64,000 nucleotides of DNA. Source: Stutzerimonas stutzeri. GTDB lineage: Bacteria; Pseudomonadota; Gammaproteobacteria; Pseudomonadales; Pseudomonadaceae. This document shows, piece after piece, positions 57,234 to 64,000 of the stretch. Position 1 is the stretch's first letter; every line of letters starts with the position of its first letter. Below the pieces are notes generated by a model that had not been told where the DNA came from, did not search any database, and was given only the letters and a program-made list of their open reading frames with translations. Made by a program: the position numbers and the translations under genes. The stretch spans positions 310,001-374,000 of the forward strand of contig NZ_JYHV01000011.1 of NCBI RefSeq assembly GCF_000952685.1, written 5' to 3'.

Positions 57234-58025
57234 TTATCCGCCGAAATACACCACCATTCTGAGATGCCGGTGTTCATCCACCACCAGCGTTTCATGGCGC
57301 AAGTCCTGTCGCTCGGCATTGGCCGTCAGGACCGATCCAATCCCGCGCCGCGCCTCCTCGCTATCGTGTGTCTCCCACCAACGCCTAAAGTCGGCCGATA
57401 GTTCATTGAGGTCCTCAATTAACGCCAGCATCGCTGGATCCTGCGGAGCAACGGCAAAGTCATAACGGAACTGCGCCAGTAGCTTGGGCGCATCATCCCG
57501 CCAAGCGGGCAGACGTCGTCGCATGTCAGGATCGGCAAACACCATGCGCAGGATATTGCGGACCTCGCGCTGCCGAGCACTGAAATCGAATAAAGCATCG
57601 GCCGCTGCATTCCAAGCAATGACATCCCAGCGCAGGTTGAGCACATAGGCAGGTTTTGTCGCCAAATCGTCCATTATTTGTTGGATGAGGGGGGTGACCG
57701 ACGACCAGTGATGGGCCTCTGGAGGAGGCGGGCGTTTGTGGGCCAGAAGAAACAGGTGGCAGCACTCGGCGTCGTCGAGCTTTAGCGCGTGAGCCACGCT
57801 CAGCAAAAATTTCTCCGATACCTGAATATCCCGCCCTTGCTCGAACCAGGTATACCAAGTCAGCCCCACGCCAGCCTTCGCTGCAACTTCCTCTCGGCGT
57901 AGGCCCGGCGTTCGGCGCCGCCCATGTGAGGGCAGGCCAACGTCGGCCGGCGTCAGTTTCTTGCGGTGCCAGGTAAGAAATTCGGACAACTCGTTCTTGG
58001 TGCGGTTGAGGCTTCGCTCGATCAT
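57234..58025 (-). CDS. XRE-type regulator with MmyB-like ligand-binding domain
   Basis: 263-residue regulator. The N-terminal helix-turn-helix segment is RRTPGLRREEVAAKAGVGLTWYTWFEQGRD, recognisable from its PGLRREEVA and the YTWFEQGR ending, followed by the PAS-like MmyB ligand-binding domain (YVLNLRWDVIAWNAAADALF; WRDDAPKLLAQFRYD). These regulators commonly sit beside a dehydrogenase or efflux gene they repress. It is divergent from an MFS efflux gene with about 100 bases between, so it probably controls that gene. ATG 58025 is used; a GTG four codons upstream (58037) is an alternative. Confidence 0.85.
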   Translation of the reverse strand: MIERSLNRTKNELSEFLTWHRKKLTPADVGLPSHGRRRTPGLRREEVAAKAGVGLTWYTWFEQGRDIQVSEKFLLSVAHALKLDDAECCHLFLLAHKRPPPPEAHHWSSVTPLIQQIMDDLATKPAYVLNLRWDVIAWNAAADALFDFSARQREVRNILRMVFADPDMRRRLPAWRDDAPKLLAQFRYDFAVAPQDPAMLALIEDLNELSADFRRWWETHDSEEARRGIGSVLTANAERQDLRHETLVVDEHRHLRMVVYFGG

Positions 58026-58131
58026 GGCTATTGCCACCAGTAATAGGATAACTACTTAAATTGTACTAACACTTGATCGCTCCGAAGATGAGACCTTCCG
58101 CAACCAAGCCGGGCAAACCGGGAGGTCACAC

Positions 58132-59733
58132 TTGAATACATCTGGCGATTCAACCCTTAAAACCGAAACCTTCCAGGCGCATGGCCAAGCCGCTGAAAAC
58201 CGCGCGAGTAACCGTGAGTGGCTTGGGCTGGCGCTGCTGTCGCTGCCTACCATGTTGCTTGGGCTGGACATGACACTCTTGCACCTGGCCTTGCCCGCGC
58301 TGGCGGTTGATCTGCGGCCGACAAGCGCGCAAACACTTTGGATCGTCGATGCCTATGGCTTCATGATCGCTGGGTTTCTTATCACGATGGGAACGCTAGG
58401 TGATCGCATAGGGCGGCGCAAATTGCTCATGATCGGCGCAACTGCTTTCGGGGTCGCCTCCGTAATGGCGGCCTACTCGACTAGCGCTTCCATGTTAATT
58501 GCCGCACGCGCCGTGTTAGGTGTCGCGGGCGCGACCCTGATGCCATCAACACTGGCGCTAATCAGCAACATGTTTCTTCACCCCCATCAACGCGCGCTTG
58601 CCATAGGGATATGGGCCACCATGTTTGCGCTGGGCATGGCCGTTGGGCCCGTGTTGGGTGGCGGCTTGCTTGAACACTACGGGTGGGGGGCTGCATTTCT
58701 CGTCGCGCTGCCGGTCGTGGGGCTTTTGCTGGTAGCCGCCCCGTATCTACTGCCGGAATACAGCGCTCCGCAACAAGGGCGTCTGGATCTGCCTAGCGTC
58801 GCGCTGTCGCTGCTGGCTTTGCTCCCGATCATCTATGGCATCAAGCAAATCGCCAAGGATGGGATAGGAGCCAGCGCCGCGCTTGGCATCGCGGTCGGGC
58901 TGATATTCATGTTTGTTTTCATCCGGCGGCAGCGCCTATTGGCCAGTCCGCTCGTCGATCTCAGCCTGTTCTCCAATAAGGCAACTAGTGTGGCCTTATT
59001 GGTGCTCCTGGTTGGCCTGATAGGCGTCGGCGGGACGATGTTGCTAGTGACTCAGTATCTGCAGCTGGTGGCTGGACTGTCACCGCTAGTCGCAGGGCTG
59101 TGGATGGGGCCGCCCGCTCTCGCCATGCTGGCGGCAGGCATTACCGCACCGCTGCTTGCAAGGCGCATTCGGCCAGGCCATGTCATAGCGGGAGCGCTGG
59201 GCCTATCTGCAGTGGGCTATCTGATGTTGGCCCAGCTCGACAATTCGCCCCATGGGGTAACCTTGGTAACGGCATCGTTTTCGCTGGTCTACCTTGGCTT
59301 GGGCACCATTGCTGCGTTGGGAACGGATCTGGTAGTAGGGGCAGCACCTGCCGAAAAGGCAGGATCTGCCTCGGCTATGTCTGAGACGGTGCAGGAGCTT
59401 GGCTTGGCGGTAGGCATTGCCGCGCTGGGTAGCCTGACGACCGCTGTTTATCGCAACAGCATGACCGACCAGCTCAGCGGGTTAATGGCGCAGGATATCC
59501 AGCATGTGGTATCGGACAGCCTCGCCGGCGCCCAGTCGGTATCGCAACAGCTGCCCGCTGGTGTATTGGAACAGGCGCAAGCAGCATTCGTGATGGGGTT
59601 CAATGTAGCTGCAGTGACCAGCGGCATCAGCATTGCTGTGCTGGCTGGGCTGGCGGCAATCAATTTACGACATATCGGCTTGAGCGCTGACACTTCCTCC
59701 CGCGAATCCAACGATCGCCCCCCGTTTAGTTAG
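58132..59733 (+). CDS. MFS drug efflux transporter, DHA2 (14-segment, SmvA/QacA-like)
   Basis: 533-residue proton-driven exporter with about 14 hydrophobic segments. Motif D1/A of the DHA2 group is visible (LDMTLLHLALPALAVDL; MGTLGDRIGRRKLLM) and motif C as MALGMAVGPVLGGGLL-type (ALGMAVGPVLGGG). SmvA and QacA export quaternary ammonium compounds, dyes and biguanides. The start is TTG at 58132: GGAGG at 58121-58125 is 6 bases away and no other start fits as well. The divergent MmyB-type regulator is its likely controller. No outer-membrane or periplasmic partner gene accompanies it. Confidence 0.88.
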   Translation: MNTSGDSTLKTETFQAHGQAAENRASNREWLGLALLSLPTMLLGLDMTLLHLALPALAVDLRPTSAQTLWIVDAYGFMIAGFLITMGTLGDRIGRRKLLMIGATAFGVASVMAAYSTSASMLIAARAVLGVAGATLMPSTLALISNMFLHPHQRALAIGIWATMFALGMAVGPVLGGGLLEHYGWGAAFLVALPVVGLLLVAAPYLLPEYSAPQQGRLDLPSVALSLLALLPIIYGIKQIAKDGIGASAALGIAVGLIFMFVFIRRQRLLASPLVDLSLFSNKATSVALLVLLVGLIGVGGTMLLVTQYLQLVAGLSPLVAGLWMGPPALAMLAAGITAPLLARRIRPGHVIAGALGLSAVGYLMLAQLDNSPHGVTLVTASFSLVYLGLGTIAALGTDLVVGAAPAEKAGSASAMSETVQELGLAVGIAALGSLTTAVYRNSMTDQLSGLMAQDIQHVVSDSLAGAQSVSQQLPAGVLEQAQAAFVMGFNVAAVTSGISIAVLAGLAAINLRHIGLSADTSSRESNDRPPFS

Positions 59734-59907
59734 AAGGCACGCCTATTTGCGTAACGGGAGCGGGTAGCAAGCATCGCGATACTGCCATCGATCCGTTGAA
59801 GAACCGCGAGGAAAAGAGGGCAGATTGATTTTTCTGCCTCCCCCGCCTAGTCAACCGATGACATCACTCGGAACAGGCGAAACCCCAAACTAAGAAGTTC
59901 TGCAAGT

Positions 59908-59933
59908 AGGGCTTTTTTATCTGGAGCGGGCGA
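59908..59933 (+). repeat. tRNA-Gly 3' end and flank (right repeat)
   Basis: Partner of the repeat at 55630-55655. Bases 59922-59933 are the CCA end, discriminator and acceptor strand of tRNA-Gly (read on the minus strand); 59908-59921 are its 3' flank. Confidence 0.55.
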
Positions 59934-59995
59934 AGGGAATCGAACCCTCGTCATGAGCTTGGGAAGCTCAGGTAATGCCATTATACGACGCCCGC
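59922..59995 (-). tRNA. tRNA-Gly (anticodon TCC)
   Basis: 74 nt with encoded CCA. The acceptor arm GCGGGCG (59989-59995) pairs with CGCCCGC (59926-59932); the D arm contains TATAATGGCATTACC, the anticodon loop CTTCCCA gives TCC, and the T arm has GAGGGTTCGATTCCCTTC. All arms fold. It reads GGA codons and, by wobble, GGG. Its 3' end is the repeat annotated here. Confidence 0.96.
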
Positions 59996-60065
59996 TCAGG
60001 GGTGCCTTTGTACCAGAAGGCCGTGTGGAAATGAAGCGGGCGTGAGGGCTTTTTCGGTGAGTGGG

Positions 60066-60758
60066 TTAGATCTGGGCGGTCTCGGCGGCGGTCAGTGTTC
60101 GGTAGCGGCCAGGGGCGAGGGCGGTATCCAGGGTCAGTGGCCCCATGCGCTCGCGGTGCAGGGCGGTGACCTTGTTGTTGAATTGGCCGAACATCCGTTT
60201 GACCTGATGGTAGCGACCTTCACGCAGAGTCAGGCGTGCCTGATGCGAGTCCAGTAGTTCCAGTTTGGCAGGCAGGGTGGTGAGGTTCTCGAAGCGAAAG
60301 TAGAGGCCTTCGGCAAAGCGATCGACACACGCCGGGTCGATGGGGTCTTCGGTTTCCACCAGGTAAGTTTTACCTAGCTGGCTTGAGGGTTGGGTTAGGC
60401 GGCGCGACCAGAGCCCATCGTTGGTGATGATCAGCAGCCCGGTGGTGTTGAAGTCTAGCCGTCCGGCGATGTGCAGCTGGTCCTTGTCGGGTTCGTGCAA
60501 CAAATCCAGTACCGTTGGGTGTTGCGGATCGGATGTCGCACTGACGCAGCCAACCGGTTTGTTCAGCATAAAAAATCGAGCAGGCTTGCCTGCCTGCAAT
60601 ATTTCACCGTCAAGTTCGACGCGGTCGAAGAGGCGGACCTCATGGGTGCCATCGCAGATGATCTTGCCATTCACCGACGCGCGGCCCGAAGCCAACAGCA
60701 GGCGTGCCTGACGATGGCTGCAGTGGGGCAGGTTGGCTAGAAAGCGGTCGAGGCGCAT
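60066..60758 (-). CDS. rsuA: 16S rRNA pseudouridine(516) synthase
   Basis: 230-residue enzyme of the RsuA/RluB/E/F family. An N-terminal S4 RNA-binding domain (RLDRFLANLPHCSHRQARLLL) is followed by the catalytic motif GRLDFNTTGLLIITNDG, with the nucleophilic Asp, and the C-terminal REGRYHQVKRMF. Length and S4 domain fit RsuA, which modifies U516 of 16S rRNA. The ATG 60758 shares a base with the stop of the upstream CWC gene (TGATG). Confidence 0.9.
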   Translation of the reverse strand: MRLDRFLANLPHCSHRQARLLLASGRASVNGKIICDGTHEVRLFDRVELDGEILQAGKPARFFMLNKPVGCVSATSDPQHPTVLDLLHEPDKDQLHIAGRLDFNTTGLLIITNDGLWSRRLTQPSSQLGKTYLVETEDPIDPACVDRFAEGLYFRFENLTTLPAKLELLDSHQARLTLREGRYHQVKRMFGQFNNKVTALHRERMGPLTLDTALAPGRYRTLTAAETAQI

Positions 60759-60967
60759 CAGGATTTTGTAGGCAGCTCGCCACGCGCGCAGCGCTGGCAA
60801 ATACAGGCTTTGTTCAGCGCGTCGTCAGGAATCTGTTCACTGGCTTCTGGCGCGATTTCAGCGTTGAAGCACCAGCAAGGCTGCGTTGCGGTAGCCGGGT
60901 TGCTGAGGCTGCATTGATTGGGTTCGCCGCAGACCGGGCATTTACTGGAATCGAGCGTGTGAGTCAT
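60758..60967 (-). CDS. Cysteine-rich CWC family protein
   Basis: 69-residue protein with eight cysteines: CPVCGEPNQCSL, CWCFN and ACICQRCA, the pattern that defines the CWC family. The spacing suggests one or two metal sites, probably zinc. The function is unknown. ATG 60967 is used (MTHTLDSSKCPVCG); the upstream frame has no similarity. The TGATG overlap with rsuA points to coupled translation. Confidence 0.85.
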   Translation of the reverse strand: MTHTLDSSKCPVCGEPNQCSLSNPATATQPCWCFNAEIAPEASEQIPDDALNKACICQRCARGELPTKS

Positions 60968-61066
60968 AACCGCCTCCAGACAGTGGCTGCGCATGATGGT
61001 GGAGCGGCCATTCGGGGCTCGAAGCGGGAGACCGGCGTTGCGCACGGCTCCCGCACGGTCACCTCG

Positions 61067-63109
61067 TTACTTGACGCGCTGCCCTGGTTTGGCGCCGCTG
61101 TCCGGGCTGAGTAGATAGATTTCTTCGCCGCCTGGGCCCGCTGCGAGCACCATGCCTTCGGACACGCCGAATTTCATTTTGCGCGCCGCGAGGTTGGCGA
61201 CGTAGAGGGTCAGTCGGCCTTCCAGCTGGCTCGGGTCCGGGTAGGCGCTCTTGATGCCGGAGAACACGTTGCGCTTGGCGTCGCCGATATCCAGCGTCAG
61301 GCGCAGCAGCTTGTCTGCGCCTTGGACGAATTCGCATTTCTCTATCAGGGCGATGCGCAGGTCGACTGCCGCAAAGGCGTCGAAGGCGATCTCAGCTGCC
61401 AGCGGCTCCTTGACCAGCTCGCCGTTGCCTATGGATTGGGCGGCGGCTTCGGTGGAGGCGAGGTCTTCCTTGGATGATTCGATCATGGCTTCGATTTTCG
61501 CGGGCTCGATACGGGTCAGCAGTGGCGTGAAGGCGTTCAGCTGGTGGTTGCTCAGAAGCTCGGCGTGGTCGTTCCAGGTCAGCGGCTCGACATTGAGGAA
61601 ACGCTCGGCGTCCGCTGCCAGATTCGGCAGCACCGGCTTGAGGAAGATCACCAGCTGGCGGAACAGATTGACACCCGTGGCGCAGATCGCCTGGACTTCA
61701 GCCTGTTTGCCTTCCTGCTTGTTCAGCGCCCAAGGCGCCTTGTCGGCAATCCAGGCGTTGGCGCGATCGGCTAGGCCCATGATCTCGCGCATCGCTCGGG
61801 CGAAGTCTCGGCTTTCGTAAGCTTCGGCGATCGACGGGGCGGCCGCGCGGAAGGCATCGGTCAGTTCGGGAGCGGCGTTGTCCGCTACCAGCAGTCCCGC
61901 GTTGCCCTTGTGGACGAAGCCGGCGCAGCGGCTGGCGATGTTGACCACCTTGCCGACCAGATCGGAATTGACCTTCTGCACGAAGTCTTCGAGGTTGAGG
62001 TCGAGATCGTCCACACCACGGCCGAGCTTGGCGGCGTAGTAGTAGCGCAGATACTCGGGGTTCAGGTGTTCGAGGTAGGTGCGCGCCTTGATGAAGGTGC
62101 CGCGTGATTTGGACATTTTCTGACCGTTCACCGTCAGGTAGCCGTGCACCGCGACGGCGGTTGGCTTGCGCAGGCCCGCGCCTTCGAGCATGGCGGGCCA
62201 GAATAGGGTGTGGAAATTGATGATGTCCTTACCGATGAAGTGGTACAGCTCAGTGGTCGAATCCTTCCTCCAGAAGGCATCGAAGTCTAGCTCCGGGTGG
62301 CGCGCGCAGAGATTCTTGAAGCTGGCCATATAGCCGATCGGGGCATCCAGCCAGACGTAGAAGTACTTGCCGGGCTCGCCTGGGATTTCGAAACCGAAGT
62401 AGGGGGCGTCGCGGGAAATATCCCATTCGTGCAGGCCCGCATCGAGCCACTCGGCGATCTTGTTCGCCACCGAGTCTTGCAGGGTGCCGCTGCGCGTCCA
62501 CTGCTTGAGCATCGCCTCGAAGTCGGGCAGTTTGAAAAAGAAGTGCTTGGAGTCGCGCAGCACCGGCGTAGCGCCGGAAATGGCCGAGCGCGGATCTTTC
62601 AGTTCGGTGGGCTCGTAGGTCGCGCCGCACTTCTCGCAGTTGTCGCCGTACTGGTCCTCAGCGCCACACTTCGGGCAGGTGCCCTTGATGAAGCGGTCCG
62701 CGAGGAACATGCCTTTCTCGGGATCGAAATACTGGGTCACCGAGCGGGTGGCGATATGTCCGGCGTCGCGTAGACGCGTGTAGATCATCTCGGACAGTTC
62801 ACGGTTCTCTTCGGAGTGGGTCGAATGGAAGTTGTCGAAATTGACCAGGAAATCGGCGAAATCTGCACTGTGCTCGGCCTGCACATTAGCAATCAGCTGT
62901 TCGGCGGTGATGCCTTCCTTCTCGGCACGCAGCATGATGGCCGAGCCGTGGGCGTCGTCGGCGCAGACATAAATGCACTGGTTGCCGCGCAGTTTCTGAA
63001 ACCGCACCCACATGTCCGTCTGGATGTACTCGAGCATGTGGCCAAGGTGGATCGAACCGTTGGCGTAGGGCAGGGCACTGGTAACGAGGATCTGGCGAGC
63101 TTCGGACAT
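61067..63109 (-). CDS. metG: Methionyl-tRNA synthetase
   Basis: 680-residue class I synthetase. The HIGH-type motif is HLGH (residues 21-24 in [11 protein letters not shown]), the zinc knuckles are [17 protein letters not shown], the KMSKS loop is at about 332-336, and a C-terminal tRNA-binding OB domain is present from about residue 575 ([21 protein letters not shown], shortened). ATG 63109 gives the standard [18 protein letters not shown] opening; the frame is open for another 149 codons only as the antisense of apbC. It is divergent from apbC, a common Pseudomonas layout. Confidence 0.97.
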   Translation of the reverse strand: MSEARQILVTSALPYANGSIHLGHMLEYIQTDMWVRFQKLRGNQCIYVCADDAHGSAIMLRAEKEGITAEQLIANVQAEHSADFADFLVNFDNFHSTHSEENRELSEMIYTRLRDAGHIATRSVTQYFDPEKGMFLADRFIKGTCPKCGAEDQYGDNCEKCGATYEPTELKDPRSAISGATPVLRDSKHFFFKLPDFEAMLKQWTRSGTLQDSVANKIAEWLDAGLHEWDISRDAPYFGFEIPGEPGKYFYVWLDAPIGYMASFKNLCARHPELDFDAFWRKDSTTELYHFIGKDIINFHTLFWPAMLEGAGLRKPTAVAVHGYLTVNGQKMSKSRGTFIKARTYLEHLNPEYLRYYYAAKLGRGVDDLDLNLEDFVQKVNSDLVGKVVNIASRCAGFVHKGNAGLLVADNAAPELTDAFRAAAPSIAEAYESRDFARAMREIMGLADRANAWIADKAPWALNKQEGKQAEVQAICATGVNLFRQLVIFLKPVLPNLAADAERFLNVEPLTWNDHAELLSNHQLNAFTPLLTRIEPAKIEAMIESSKEDLASTEAAAQSIGNGELVKEPLAAEIAFDAFAAVDLRIALIEKCEFVQGADKLLRLTLDIGDAKRNVFSGIKSAYPDPSQLEGRLTLYVANLAARKMKFGVSEGMVLAAGPGGEEIYLLSPDSGAKPGQRVK

Positions 63110-63301
63110 TGGAGATCTGCAGTCGGGATTGCGAAGTGAGTCAGTAACTATAAAGGTGCGGCGCTTTTTTTTCATCCGCACTGGCGCGGCCGGTGCTGGT
63201 CGAATACCGAGTGCCGCGCCATGTTGACGCGGTTGATGAGCCCATACGGCGCCACGGGGTAAGATGCCCGTCTGTTTTACTAGGTTTTCTTGGGAGTAGT
63301 C

Positions 63302-64000
63302 ATGACCGTCACACGCGAAGCTGTGGAAGCCGTACTGCGTCAGTACACCGACCCGAACCTGAACCAGGACCCGGTAGCGGCCGGTTGCCTGCGTTCGATC
63401 GATATCGAGGGCGATCGCGTCAGCGTAAGGCTTGAACTCGGTTATGCGGCCGGGTTGTTTCGCAGCGGATGGGCGCAGATGTTGGCCATGGCCATTGAGC
63501 AGCTCGAAGGTGTGACACACGCCGATGTAAAGGTCGATTGCATGATCCAATCGCACAAGGCGCAGGATCAGCTGGAAGCGCTGGGCAATGTGAAGAACAT
63601 CATCGCCGTGGCGTCAGGTAAGGGCGGTGTGGGTAAATCTACTACCGCTGCCAACCTGGCACTGGCGCTGGCGCGTGAAGGTGCGCGTGTAGGCGTACTG
63701 GATGCGGATATCTACGGGCCGAGCCAGGGCATTATGTTTGGCATTCCCGAAGGCACCAGGCCTGAGATACGCGATGGCAAAGCATTCATCCCGCTTGAGG
63801 CGCACGGTGTACAGGTCATGTCGATGGCCTTCCTTGCGGACGACAAGACGCCGATGGTCTGGCGCGGCCCGATGGTATCCGGTGCGCTGCTGCAACTGAT
63901 CACCCAGACGGCGTGGAATGATCTCGACTATCTCGTTGTGGATATGCCACCGGGTACGGGTGATATCCAGTTGACGTTGGCGCAGAAGGTGCCGGTGGTT
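63302..64000 (+). CDS. apbC: Iron-sulfur cluster carrier protein ApbC/Mrp (5' part)
   Basis: The first 233 codons; the gene runs off the window end. An N-terminal MIP18/DUF59-like domain (about 1-85, [18 protein letters not shown]) is followed by the P-loop ATPase domain with the deviant Walker [11 protein letters not shown] (about 104-113) and DADIYGPSQ. It binds and delivers Fe-S clusters to target enzymes. GGGAG at 63292-63296 precedes the ATG. The CXXC cluster ligands would lie beyond the window. Confidence 0.95.
   Translation, partial: MTVTREAVEAVLRQYTDPNLNQDPVAAGCLRSIDIEGDRVSVRLELGYAAGLFRSGWAQMLAMAIEQLEGVTHADVKVDCMIQSHKAQDQLEALGNVKNIIAVASGKGGVGKSTTAANLALALAREGARVGVLDADIYGPSQGIMFGIPEGTRPEIRDGKAFIPLEAHGVQVMSMAFLADDKTPMVWRGPMVSGALLQLITQTAWNDLDYLVVDMPPGTGDIQLTLAQKVPVV

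Noticed and set aside
63110..63556. N-terminal extension of metG by 149 codons
   Set aside because: It crosses the divergent promoter region and runs antisense to apbC; the family start is at 63109.

Overview
The window is a stretch of a high-GC gammaproteobacterial chromosome. Gene content and order match the genus Pseudomonas in the broad sense: rnt-pyrC, motY-argG-gloA, rnfABCDGE-nth, sdhE-ygfX, nadB, algU-mucABCD, lepA-lepB-rnc-era-recO-pdxJ, lon(asrA)-icp-pruR-putA-putP. Several breaks in the P. aeruginosa-type order (a pqi cluster between pyrC and motY, tandem putP genes) suggest the P. stutzeri/Stutzerimonas group. I am confident of the genus-level call but cannot fix the species from sequence alone. 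Most of the window is core genome with tightly packed operons and many 4-base stop/start overlaps. I found no insertion sequence, phage, integrase or CRISPR array.

Layout. 1-3.3 kb: end of a glyoxylate aminotransferase and a large FAD/Fe-S dehydrogenase. 3.4-8.9 kb (minus): rnt-pyrC, then a pqiA1-pqiA2-pqiB-pqiC envelope lipid-transport operon. 9.0-11.8 kb: motY behind a flagellar sigma-28-like promoter, argG, gloA. 11.8-19.0 kb (minus): a PA3496-like small gene, nth and the six-gene Rnf electron-transport operon. 19.2-25.6 kb: mixed single genes (secreted Arg/Tyr/His-rich protein, enoyl-CoA hydratase, orphan substrate-binding protein, ung, DUF4142, HDOD, ygfZ). 25.8-32.5 kb: sdhE-ygfX, nadB and the envelope-stress operon algU-mucA-mucB-mucC-mucD, preceded by two promoters that fit the AlgU consensus. 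32.6-38.9 kb: lepA-lepB-DUF4845-rnc-era-recO-pdxJ. 38.9-42.8 kb: DUF2905, a LysR regulator, a DUF1127 protein, cmoA-cmoB and a chagasin-type protease inhibitor. 42.9-53.5 kb: a heat-shock-type Lon, then proline catabolism (pruR, putA, two putP paralogues). 53.7-59.7 kb: accessory stretch with a small lipoprotein, a secreted alpha/beta hydrolase, an orphan curlin-repeat protein and a regulator/efflux-pump pair. 59.9-64.0 kb: tRNA-Gly, rsuA, a CWC protein, metG and the start of apbC/mrp.

The points most worth a second look are the orphan curlin-repeat protein without any csg secretion gene; a 26-bp imperfect direct repeat of the tRNA-Gly 3' end about 4.3 kb away that brackets the curlin, regulator and efflux genes like a decayed island; the shared CA-rich Hfq/Crc-type leader motifs on putA, putP, the secreted hydrolase and the orphan binding protein; sigma-factor-specific promoters (AlgU x2, sigma-28 at motY, sigma-32 at lon); and 66-residue tandem repeats in RnfC.
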